NCBI GenBank assembly: GCA_964408125.1
Contig: CAYOYC010000018.1
Location: 1 to 14,251 of the forward strand
Origin: CABMGO01 sp964408125
Lineage (GTDB): Archaea > Nanobdellota > Nanobdellia > Pacearchaeales > GW2011-AR1
Reading direction: 5' to 3'
Length of the DNA stretch: 14,251 nt
Below, one piece after another: positions 8,017 to 13,671 of the stretch (position 1 is the first letter of the stretch; each line of letters starts with the position of its first letter). The position numbers and the translations under genes were made by a program. The notes below the pieces were generated by a model. That model made no database searches, was not told where the DNA came from, and saw only the letters and a program-made list of their open reading frames with translations.

Positions 8017-8261
8017 TTTTTACTAAACCAAAATTTAGTAGAGTATGACCACGAAAGCCCGAGGATTAAAATAAATAAAAGAGATTGATATATAATTTGA
8101 TCTACAAATATAAATAGAATTGCACCCAAGGCCACTGGTGGTAAAATATATTTGAAATATATTTGATAGATATCTTTTTCCCATTTTGTAAGATAGGAGC
8201 CTAGAATTCCCATTAGGATAGCGATTAGTGCCATTATGGTTGCATTGAGTATTTGTAGCAT
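8013..8261 (-). CDS. Small three-TM membrane protein
   Basis: An 82-residue, very hydrophobic protein with predicted membrane segments at about 3-24, 37-57 and 58-74, a charged loop KWEKD between the first two, and a basic end (KFWFSKK). It is not a family I recognise. It is likely real because it has a TATA-like promoter 25 bases upstream of its ATG, overlaps diphthine synthase by ATGA, and is the first gene of that three-gene operon. It shares the 33-base divergent promoter region with TatD. The last TM pair could instead be one long re-entrant hairpin. Confidence 0.7.
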   Translation of the reverse strand: MLQILNATIMALIAILMGILGSYLTKWEKDIYQIYFKYILPPVALGAILFIFVDQIIYQSLLFILILGLSWSYSTKFWFSKK

Positions 8262-8264
8262 AAT

Positions 8265-8273
8265 ATTTATAAT
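8265..8273 (+). promoter_or_regulatory. TATA box of TatD gene
   Basis: ATTTATAAT is centred 26 bases before the ATG at 8295. This decides the start: the upstream in-frame GTG at 8280 would lie before the predicted transcription start. The box lies inside the divergent promoter, between the TATA and the start codon of the opposite gene. Confidence 0.65.
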
Positions 8274-8281
8274 AGATGTGT

Positions 8282-8290
8282 GTTTTTAAG
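8282..8290 (-). promoter_or_regulatory. TATA-like box of the diphthine synthase operon
   Basis: The minus strand reads CTTAAAAAC, centred 25 bases before the ATG at 8261. It is a weaker TATA match than its neighbours, but the spacing fits every other promoter here. It lies between the TatD TATA box and the TatD start, so the two promoters interlock. Confidence 0.5.
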
Positions 8291-8294
8291 GGTT

Positions 8295-9131
8295 ATGAGT
8301 AATATGAAATTTATAGATGTGCATTGTCACCTAGAAGATGAGAGATTCGCTATAGATTTAGACGAAGTTATCAAGCGAGCAGAAGAAGTCGGGGTTAGGT
8401 CAATTTTAGTTTCTGGAACAAATCCGGAGGCGAATAGAAAAGTCTTCGAATTAACTAAAAAATATCCTATATTAAAAGCGAGTTTTGGCATTTATCCAAT
8501 TGATGCAGTCGTTTCTAATTTTCCAAATTTGACGGACGATTATCCGAGAAAAATCGAAACATTTGACTATAAAAAAGAGCTGGAGTGGATAAGAAAAAAT
8601 AAAGAGTCTTGTATTTCAATTGGAGAGGTTGGTTTGGATTTGAAAGTTGTTGAAGCACATAAAGATTTCGAGGGAATAAAACGGGCTCAAATTGAAGTTT
8701 TCGAAGCTGCGATTAAACTGGCTAAAGAGATTAATAAGCCCTTGATTTTACACACTAGGGGCGGAGAGCTTGAAGTAATTGAAATCTTGGAGAAATATAA
8801 AAACGAGTTGCCGCCAGTTGTTCTTCATTGTTTTGGTGGGAAGAAAAGCTTAATTAAAAGAGCTGTGGAAAATGGATATTATTTTTCTATTCCTGCGGTG
8901 ATAAAGAGATTGCAGCACTTTCAGACACTCGTTGAGATGGTCGATTTAAAACAATTATTGACAGAAACAGATTCTCCATATTTAGCGCCAGTTGCTGGCG
9001 GGAGATCTGAGCCTAGGGATGTTGTAGGTACAGTGGATGAAATTGCAAGAATTAAGGGTGTGACTAGAGAAGGGGTAGCGAGACAGATATGGGAAAATGC
9101 GGAAAGAGTTTTTAGTTTTTCAGAGCAGTAG
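8295..9131 (+). CDS. TatD-family metal-dependent hydrolase/DNase
   Basis: TIM-barrel hydrolase of the TatD family, members of which act as metal-dependent 3'-5' exonucleases or deoxyribonucleases in DNA repair and D-tyrosyl-tRNA-type quality control has also been proposed. Numbering from ATG 8295 (278 residues), the two-metal site is complete: H10 and H12 (HCH), E111 (GEVGLD), H153 (LHTR), H178 (LHCF) and D226 (ETDSPYLAP). The family motif SGTNPEANRKVFEL lies near residue 40. I start at 8295 rather than the in-frame GTG at 8280 because the TATA box predicts transcription from about 8294; ATG 8304 is a second possibility. Its 3' end overlaps the convergent membrane gene by 20 bp. The family is secure; the physiological substrate is open. 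Confidence 0.93.
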   Translation: MSNMKFIDVHCHLEDERFAIDLDEVIKRAEEVGVRSILVSGTNPEANRKVFELTKKYPILKASFGIYPIDAVVSNFPNLTDDYPRKIETFDYKKELEWIRKNKESCISIGEVGLDLKVVEAHKDFEGIKRAQIEVFEAAIKLAKEINKPLILHTRGGELEVIEILEKYKNELPPVVLHCFGGKKSLIKRAVENGYYFSIPAVIKRLQHFQTLVEMVDLKQLLTETDSPYLAPVAGGRSEPRDVVGTVDEIARIKGVTREGVARQIWENAERVFSFSEQ

Positions 9132-9747
9132 GGATGTCGTGCTCATGGTCATGAAATAAATCAAATAGAGATATAAGTCTAAGGAGTGTTTCTACAATAA
9201 ATATAAATAGAATATAATAAAATATGGGCGTAATTAATGAAGGTATTTGCCCAATTCTAGTGAATATAGAGTCTAGATTTAAGAATCCTGGAGTTAGTAT
9301 AGCAATACAAAGTAGTGTAAGTGGGAACATTTTTGCCAAGTCTTTAGATAAATCTTCTTTGTAATAAGCACAAATTCTCGTAGCAGCGATAACGGATGCG
9401 GATATAACTAAAACCGTTTGAATCGGATAATCTCTAGCTAGAATGAGTAGTAGTGTGGAAAATATAAAAAAATAAATGGCAATCAGTATAGGGTAGATTA
9501 TAATGAATTCTAAAACATAAAGCAGTATGTCGCCGATTTTGTTTATAACTTCATGCTCCGTATTGTTATATTGAGATAGATTTAATGTTAGAATGTCTTT
9601 TTTTGAAAGTACCATATAGAACACCCAAATAATTATCCCGTATGCAGCAATCCCAATTGTTAATAAAATTAACAAGGGAAAGATTTTAAAGTTTTGAGGC
9701 ATAAAAGATACAATCATTTCGTAAAAAAATCTCAACTCTTCTTCCAT
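9112..9747 (-). CDS. Multi-pass membrane protein of unknown function
   Basis: A 211-residue protein with about five membrane segments: roughly 21-47, 72-104 (long, possibly two helices), 108-128, 140-157 and 169-192. Between the first two is a polar loop (LSQYNNTEHEVINKIGD). The soluble end is rich in His and acidic residues (LFHDHEHDIP), which could bind metal, though this is only a composition note. I do not recognise the family. It is transcribed convergently to TatD with a 20-bp tail overlap and divergently from TrpRS. Unlike most genes here, its best TATA candidate (around 9777-9786) predicts a short leader of about 9 bases rather than a leaderless start. Confidence 0.75.
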   Translation of the reverse strand: MEEELRFFYEMIVSFMPQNFKIFPLLILLTIGIAAYGIIIWVFYMVLSKKDILTLNLSQYNNTEHEVINKIGDILLYVLEFIIIYPILIAIYFFIFSTLLLILARDYPIQTVLVISASVIAATRICAYYKEDLSKDLAKMFPLTLLCIAILTPGFLNLDSIFTRIGQIPSLITPIFYYILFIFIVETLLRLISLFDLFHDHEHDIPTALKN

Positions 9748-9825
9748 TTTATACCTGTTTAAATATAGATTTGTTTATTTATAAATTATTGCCATAATAG
9801 ATTGTGTTTACATAATAAGTAAGAA

Positions 9826-9833
9826 TTATAAAT
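9826..9833 (+). promoter_or_regulatory. TATA box of TrpRS
   Basis: TTATAAAT is centred about 25 bases before the ATG at 9854, preceded by AAGAA as a possible BRE. It predicts a leaderless mRNA. Confidence 0.65.
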
Positions 9834-9853
9834 GCTATTTATCTTGTTTAACT

Positions 9854-10963
9854 ATGGAAAAAAAAGATGATTTCAGGGTTACACCGTGGGATGTAGCTGG
9901 CGAGGTAGATTATGGGAGGCTGGTTAAGGAGTTCGGGACAAGCTTATTGAATGAGAAAATAGTAAAGAGATTACAGAATAGTCATCCTTTGTTAAGAAGA
10001 GGAATATATTTTTCTCATAGAGATTTTGATAAATGGTTGTCTGCTATTGATTCTAAAAAGAAGGTTTCTGTTATAACAGGCAGGGGTCCGAGTGAGAAGA
10101 TGCATTTAGGTCATCTGGTTCCATTTTTGGTTGCTAAATCTTTACAGGATGAATTCGGTTGTGATGTATTTATTCCCATTTCAGATGATGAAAAATTTTA
10201 CGTAAAGCAGGGGCTAACGTTTGAGGGGGCGTTGGAGTTTTCTAGGGATAATATATTTGATTTGATTGCGTTGGGATTTAAGCCTGGGAAAACTTTCATA
10301 TTCGAGGATTTTGTTTATACAGATATTTATAAATTTGCAGCTCAATGCGCAAAGAGAATAACTTATTCTGAGGCAAAAGCTGTTTTCGGATTAAAACCGG
10401 AGAATAATATAGGCTGGAGTTTTTATCCGGCTATGCAGGCTGCTCATATTTTATTCCCGCAATTTAATAAAGGGAGGCATATTTCCGTTGTGCCGGTTGG
10501 GATAGACCAGGATCCATTTATTAGATTAACCAGGGATATGGCAGAATATTTCAATTTTGAAAAACCAGCAGCATTACACGCAAAGTTTATACCCGGATTG
10601 TCTGGAAGTTCTAAAATGTCTTCCTCTGATTCTGTTAATGATGTAATATATTTGACAGATTCTTCAGAAGATGTTAAGAAAAAAATTAATAAGTATGCTT
10701 TTTCTGGTGGGCAGGTAACGGCTGAAGAGCATAGAAGGCTTGGTGGGAATCCGGATGTTGATGTTTCGTTTCAATATTTGAAAATGTTTTTTGAAACGGA
10801 CGATAAGAAACTTGCGCAGATTGAAAAAGATTATAGGGGTGGAAAGTTATTATCTGGAGAAATGAAAGCAATTTTAATTGAGAAGGTTAATATATTTTTA
10901 AAAGATCATCAAAAGAAGAGAGAGTTGGCTAAAAAAGATATTGATAAATTTTTAGTTAAATAG
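9854..10963 (+). CDS. trpS: Tryptophanyl-tRNA synthetase, archaeal/eukaryotic type
   Basis: Class I synthetase charging tRNA-Trp. The archaeal/eukaryotic subtype is shown by the N-terminal TPWDVAGEVDY motif (10-20), the HIGH box HLGH at 84-87 within GRGPSEKMHLGHL, and KMSSS at 254-258 in place of KMSKS. The tryptophan pocket and tRNA-side motifs VPVGIDQDPFIRLTRD (about 214-229) and NIGWSFYPAMQAAHI are typical. The C-terminal part has AFSGGQVTAEEHRRLGGNPDVD, the archaeal/eukaryotic family's TAEEHR-type motif. At 369 residues it is full length for archaea. It is monocistronic, with its own promoter and a convergent gene ten bases downstream. The call is secure. Confidence 0.97.
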   Translation: MEKKDDFRVTPWDVAGEVDYGRLVKEFGTSLLNEKIVKRLQNSHPLLRRGIYFSHRDFDKWLSAIDSKKKVSVITGRGPSEKMHLGHLVPFLVAKSLQDEFGCDVFIPISDDEKFYVKQGLTFEGALEFSRDNIFDLIALGFKPGKTFIFEDFVYTDIYKFAAQCAKRITYSEAKAVFGLKPENNIGWSFYPAMQAAHILFPQFNKGRHISVVPVGIDQDPFIRLTRDMAEYFNFEKPAALHAKFIPGLSGSSKMSSSDSVNDVIYLTDSSEDVKKKINKYAFSGGQVTAEEHRRLGGNPDVDVSFQYLKMFFETDDKKLAQIEKDYRGGKLLSGEMKAILIEKVNIFLKDHQKKRELAKKDIDKFLVK

Positions 10964-10972
10964 TTTTCTAGA

Positions 10973-11182
10973 TTACAAACTTGCTTGTTTTATTAGTGTG
11001 GATTCTGTCGATCTTGTGTGTTCGTGCGAAGAGGCTTCTGTAAGTTCACGGTTCGTAAGCATATGATACATAAGTAGCAGACTTCCAGCTATTACAATAT
11101 AAAGAGGTGCGTCTGTCCAAAAAGTATTTCCTTCTTGGCGATGTCTTCTTCCGTCCGTTGATTGTGTAGTTGAGGTATACAT
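10973..11182 (-). CDS. Small single-TM protein of unknown function
   Basis: A 69-residue protein: a polar N-terminus rich in Ser, Thr and Arg (1-24), one membrane segment APLYIVIAGSLLLMYHML (25-42), then a Ser/Thr/Glu-rich, His-containing tail. There is no recognisable family. The composition is low-complexity and less lysine-rich than neighbours, which would normally make a short ORF doubtful. What supports it is a clear TATA box (minus strand ATTTAAAAAT, centre about 11208) exactly 25-26 bases before the ATG, matching the other genes. It converges on TrpRS and does not overlap it. The basic N-terminus predicts an N-in, C-out orientation. Confidence 0.55.
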   Translation of the reverse strand: MYTSTTQSTDGRRHRQEGNTFWTDAPLYIVIAGSLLLMYHMLTNRELTEASSHEHTRSTESTLIKQASL

Positions 11183-11202
11183 GGAATTTCTAATAAATTA
11201 TT

Positions 11203-11212
11203 ATTTTTAAAT
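11203..11212 (-). promoter_or_regulatory. TATA box of the small single-TM gene
   Basis: The minus strand reads ATTTAAAAAT, centred 25-26 bases before the ATG at 11182. It predicts a leaderless mRNA independent of the upstream PC4-like gene. Confidence 0.55.
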
Positions 11213-11248
11213 GTAGCATATAGAATTTAGCACTGATTGGTGACGAAA

Positions 11249-11596
11249 TTATATTAGGTCTTCTTCTGGTATGTCTTGGAAAGAAGGTCTCTTTTTTTCT
11301 GGTTTTTCAACGAGAGTTGTTTGAGCTTTTTTGGAGTTTCTGAATTCTTCTGCTTTTTTTATTGCTTCTGCGCTTGGTTCTAGTCCATCTAGAGAAATAG
11401 AGTTTATCATATCTTTAAATTCTTGGAATTGCTCTGCAGTTATTCTTGTTCCTGCCTTTGTAAATCCTTTATATCCTGTTTTTTGGTCATTTGTAAACTC
11501 TCTTATTGTAACGCCTATTTTCCCGCCAAAATCATCTATTCTTACTATAATATCAGTGTAGTCATTCTTTTTTATTTTTCCAACATCTTTTTCCAT
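11249..11596 (-). CDS. PC4-like single-stranded DNA-binding protein
   Basis: A 115-residue protein. Residues 13-65 resemble the PC4/YdbC fold, which binds single-stranded DNA and acts in transcription or repair: two strands DIIVRIDDFGGKIGVTIREF, a turn, a strand ending in GFTKAGTRIT, and a helix AEQFQEFKDMINSI. The match to PC4-like proteins is by pattern (K/R-V-IREF, then GT-RIT-EQ-EF), not exact. Residues 71-115 are a charged, probably disordered tail rich in Lys, Glu and Pro, ending acidic (IPEEDLI), as in many ssDNA-binding proteins. It has its own TATA box and no co-transcribed partner is evident. A divergent stand-alone fold is the alternative. Confidence 0.65.
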   Translation of the reverse strand: MEKDVGKIKKNDYTDIIVRIDDFGGKIGVTIREFTNDQKTGYKGFTKAGTRITAEQFQEFKDMINSISLDGLEPSAEAIKKAEEFRNSKKAQTTLVEKPEKKRPSFQDIPEEDLI

Positions 11597-11617
11597 ATCA
11601 TTCTTTTTGTTTGTGTG

Positions 11618-11626
11618 TTTATAAAT
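11618..11626 (-). promoter_or_regulatory. TATA box of the PC4-like gene
   Basis: TTTATAAAT (minus strand ATTTATAAA) is centred 26 bases before the ATG at 11596. It is the strongest TATA match in the window and predicts a leaderless mRNA. It overlaps no gene but ends 11 bases from the stop codon of the preceding membrane gene. Confidence 0.7.
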
Positions 11627-11636
11627 ATTTATGTAA

Positions 11637-12182
11637 TTAATATTCTGTGAAATTTATTTCAGCTCGAGACATTTTTTTATAAAATTCTTGTTCTGGCATA
11701 AACTTTCTCGATTCTAAAAATATTTTACCCATTCCTTCCCATATTAAAAACCAACTTGGAACTTCAAATATACTTAGAATGGTTTCAATAATGTTACTTG
11801 TAGAATAGATAAATCCAGAAACGACTACAATGTTTATAACAATTCCTAAAAAAACCCACAAGAGTCCTTCTCTTTTTGTCTTTATTAGTTTGTTCTCTTT
11901 TTCGTTAGCATGATGATTAAAGTGATCCCTTAATCTCTTTTTTATCTTCCATTCTTCTTTTATATTTCTTATTTTTTTAGGTATGAGAATTCTTAATTCA
12001 AGTTGTTCTTCGTTTTTATCCCTTGCTGCTCGTTTACATTCCTGTAGGAAATCATCTGAAAGTGCTCTTTCTAAATATGCACGCGGGTCAAAGCTAGAGA
12101 AGATATCGTTATAGTCGTTTATGATTAGGCTTATATTTCCCTCTTTGATTACTTCTTCTTCAGAATCGACTAGTTCACCCAT
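11637..12182 (-). CDS. Two-TM protein of unknown function with a cytoplasmic domain
   Basis: A 181-residue protein in three parts. Residues 1-100 are soluble and mixed: ISLIINDYNDIFSSFDPR (17-34), ERALSDDFLQECKRA (38-52), and LELRILIPKKIRN (61-73) followed by a basic helix. Residues 106-127 and about 131-147 are membrane segments. A conserved-looking piece VPSWFLIWEGMGKIFLE (141-157) and a polar end FYKKMSRAEINF follow. I recall similar uncharacterised proteins in bacteria with the FDPR..ALSDDF / ELR..IPK / WFL.WEG pattern, but not a family name. It has a TATA box about 39 bases upstream, giving a 14-base leader with GAGG 8 bases before ATG. No function proposed. Confidence 0.75.
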   Translation of the reverse strand: MGELVDSEEEVIKEGNISLIINDYNDIFSSFDPRAYLERALSDDFLQECKRAARDKNEEQLELRILIPKKIRNIKEEWKIKKRLRDHFNHHANEKENKLIKTKREGLLWVFLGIVINIVVVSGFIYSTSNIIETILSIFEVPSWFLIWEGMGKIFLESRKFMPEQEFYKKMSRAEINFTEY

Positions 12183-12216
12183 TCTCTTTTCCTCATAGAG
12201 ATTAAATGGATTGTGT

Positions 12217-12226
12217 ATTTATAAAC
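12217..12226 (-). promoter_or_regulatory. TATA box of the two-TM gene
   Basis: The minus strand reads GTTTATAAAT around these positions. Its centre is about 39 bases before the annotated ATG (12182) but 25 bases before an out-of-frame ATG at 12196. The gene is thus the main exception to the leaderless pattern here. Confidence 0.55.
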
Positions 12227-12247
12227 GTTGTTTTGCAAAAAACATAA

Positions 12248-12254
12248 CTTTTTA
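12248..12254 (+). promoter_or_regulatory. TATA-like box of tRNA-Ser
   Basis: CTTTTTA lies about 31 bases before the tRNA 5' end and predicts a pre-tRNA with a short leader of about 5 bases. It is a weak match. Confidence 0.35.
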
Positions 12255-12282
12255 ATGGACAAATTCAGTTTAATTTCATTAA

Positions 12283-12363
12283 GCCCGTTTCGCATAGTGG
12301 TATTGCATTGGACTGGAAATCCAAGCCCGCAAGGGCCCGCAGGTTCGATTCCTGCAGCGGGCG
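12283..12363 (+). tRNA. tRNA-Ser (anticodon GGA)
   Basis: A complete class II tRNA. The acceptor stem GCCCGTT pairs with AGCGGGC (one G-U), with G73 as discriminator, as expected for serine. The D arm closes GCA/TGC, the anticodon stem is TTGGA/TCCAA around loop CTGGAAA (anticodon GGA, reading UCC and UCU), the long variable arm is GCCC-GCAA-GGGC, and the T arm is GCAGG-TTCGATT-CCTGC. No intron is present and CCA is not encoded, so it must be added enzymatically. The discriminator base is directly followed by the stop codon of the convergent metalloprotease gene. Confidence 0.97.
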
Positions 12364-13296
12364 TTAATTTTTTACCTGTGCCGTTATTTCATTATTATCG
12401 TAAAAATATTCAGGAGTAGTCGTTGTTACTTTGAATATTATGTTTGTTATTTGTCGTATTGGTAGAGCCATATTTTTGATTGAAAGCGATTGAGATACTC
12501 CAGAGTCAATACTTCCAATAGAAAAGTTTCCGATTTTACCCTTGGCATCATATATTTCTACATTAGAACTTTTTGCGTTCAGCAATCCCCTATTAGAAAT
12601 AATTATTTCGAAATTTAAGTATCTACTAGAGGTTGAAGCACTAAGATTTTTTATTGTTAAATCTGATTTTGGGTCTAGAGAGTAAAGTTCTTTCAGTTTG
12701 TCTATTATATCTTTTGTTATTCTTTGATCACAATCTACGTATGGATAAAGAATGGTTGATTTGTTTGCTATGTGGTCAAAACCAAAAACGTGCATAAGCT
12801 CATGAAGTTCTACTATTGGATATTTGCATTCGTCTTTTGATCTTGAATCATATAGATATATTTTCCCGTCTATAATTAATGGATATAGATCAAGTTCTAT
12901 TACCTTGTTTGGTCCGCCTTCGCCTGCGACAAATGAATTGTTTCGTTGTTCTCCTTTTTCTTGAGAACAATATATTGCTATCATGGGTGCTAATTGTGTT
13001 TCATAAAAACTAATAACTTGCGTCTCTTTTGAGATTATTTGGAATGCTTCTAGAACTTTATTTTTTCTTTCGAGGTCACAATCTTGAAAGGAATATGAAA
13101 TACTGTCTGTTGCAAAACGCATATTTGGCATAAACATTACTAGTTCTTTACTGGTGTTTTCTGGTATTTTGTTTTCCGGTTGAGTTATGAAGAATTCTTT
13201 TGTTCCTTGTGGGAATTTTGTATATATTTCGTATGCAAAAAAGCTTAATGATGCGAGTAATAGAAGTATAATTAGTATATTGACTATTTTTGACAT
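12364..13296 (-). CDS. Membrane-anchored matrixin-like metalloprotease with CARDB domain
   Basis: A 310-residue exported protein. A hydrophobic segment (7-24) with no clear cleavage site acts as a signal anchor. Residues 50-200 form the protease domain: HELMHVFGFDH supplies the zinc ligands H165, H169 and H175 with catalytic E166 and G172, the metzincin HExxHxxGxxH signature. The following STILYPY (180-186) sits where matrixins have the Met-turn, but has Leu183 instead of Met. Residues 212-308 are a CARDB-like Ig-fold domain (SNRGLLNAKSSNVEIYD, GSIDSGVSQSLSI). Five N-X-S/T sequons fit a glycosylated cell-surface location. It is monocistronic, leaderless, and divergent from the SRP RNA. Substrate unknown. 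Confidence 0.85.
   Translation of the reverse strand: MSKIVNILIILLLLASLSFFAYEIYTKFPQGTKEFFITQPENKIPENTSKELVMFMPNMRFATDSISYSFQDCDLERKNKVLEAFQIISKETQVISFYETQLAPMIAIYCSQEKGEQRNNSFVAGEGGPNKVIELDLYPLIIDGKIYLYDSRSKDECKYPIVELHELMHVFGFDHIANKSTILYPYVDCDQRITKDIIDKLKELYSLDPKSDLTIKNLSASTSSRYLNFEIIISNRGLLNAKSSNVEIYDAKGKIGNFSIGSIDSGVSQSLSIKNMALPIRQITNIIFKVTTTTPEYFYDNNEITAQVKN
12368..12373 (+). terminator. T-run terminator of tRNA-Ser
   Basis: Six T's start five bases after the tRNA 3' end, a typical archaeal stop for a tRNA transcript. The same bases encode the final Lys-Asn codons of the gene on the other strand. Confidence 0.5.
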
Positions 13297-13317
13297 AGTT
13301 GTTTTACTTTATTATAG

Positions 13318-13324
13318 TTTAAAT
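13318..13324 (-). promoter_or_regulatory. TATA box of the metalloprotease gene
   Basis: TTTAAAT (minus strand ATTTAAA) is centred 25 bases before the ATG at 13296, predicting a leaderless mRNA. It is about 28 bp from the divergent TATA box of the SRP RNA. Confidence 0.6.
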
Positions 13325-13344
13325 GGGTTTGGGTTTTCGATAGA

Positions 13345-13353
13345 TTTTTATAT
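13345..13353 (+). promoter_or_regulatory. TATA box of the SRP RNA
   Basis: TTTTTATAT is centred at 13349, about 24-25 bases before the first base of the SRP RNA terminal helix (13373). Promoter and RNA-fold evidence thus agree independently on the 5' end. Confidence 0.65.
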
Positions 13354-13372
13354 CGTTGTTTTCTCTTAATTA

Positions 13373-13631
13373 TGCAAACCAGACAGCGTGTTAGTCCCAC
13401 GCATTCCGCAAACGGACTTTATGGCGGGTCGCGAGGGGGCGAGTGATATTGAGACAATAATGTCATGTATTCGACGTTGACGTTTTGTCCTTTTCGATCT
13501 CTCTATTGCGAATCGGGTGAGACCTTGATCGGAGCAACCCTAAGTTATAGTTTAGATGCTTAGAGGGTAGCAGAACTGAGGAAAGTATATGATCTCTTTT
13601 TGTTGATGTTGAGCCAACCCCTGGGTTTGCA
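13373..13631 (+). ncRNA. Signal recognition particle (7S) RNA
   Basis: About 260 bases, the scaffold of the SRP that targets nascent membrane and secreted proteins. The ends pair as archaeal helix 1: TGCAAACC (13373-13380) with GGTTTGCA (13624-13631). Two 5' hairpins, GCGTG/CACGC (13386-13402) and TCCG-CAAA-CGGA (13405-13416), with TGTTA between helix 2 and the first loop, resemble the Alu domain. Helix 5 pairs GTCATGTAT (13462-13470) with GTATATGAT (13585-13593), nine pairs including G-U. The S-domain helix 8 is GCGAATCGGGTGAGACC then GGAGCAACCC, with the diagnostic AGCA side of the symmetric loop opposite GAGA. The apical loop is UUGAUC rather than GGAA-type. Pairing was worked out by eye. 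Confidence 0.85.
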
Positions 13632-13641
13632 CTTTACGAAA

Positions 13642-13650
13642 CTTTAAATA
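13642..13650 (+). promoter_or_regulatory. TATA box of the pilin-like gene
   Basis: CTTTAAATA is centred 26 bases before the ATG at 13672. It begins only about ten bases after the SRP RNA 3' end, so the SRP RNA needs no separate downstream space; no terminator for the SRP RNA is visible. Confidence 0.65.
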
Positions 13651-13671
13651 TTATGTTTGTTTAATTTTTGA

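Noticed and set aside
8280..8294. GTG at 8280 as the TatD start
   Set aside because: The TATA box centred at 8269 predicts transcription from about 8294, so an upstream GTG would not be in the mRNA; ATG 8295 fits better.
12228..12419. A 63-codon plus-strand ORF across the tRNA-Ser gene
   Set aside because: The segment is a complete tRNA by structure; the ORF runs through it by chance.
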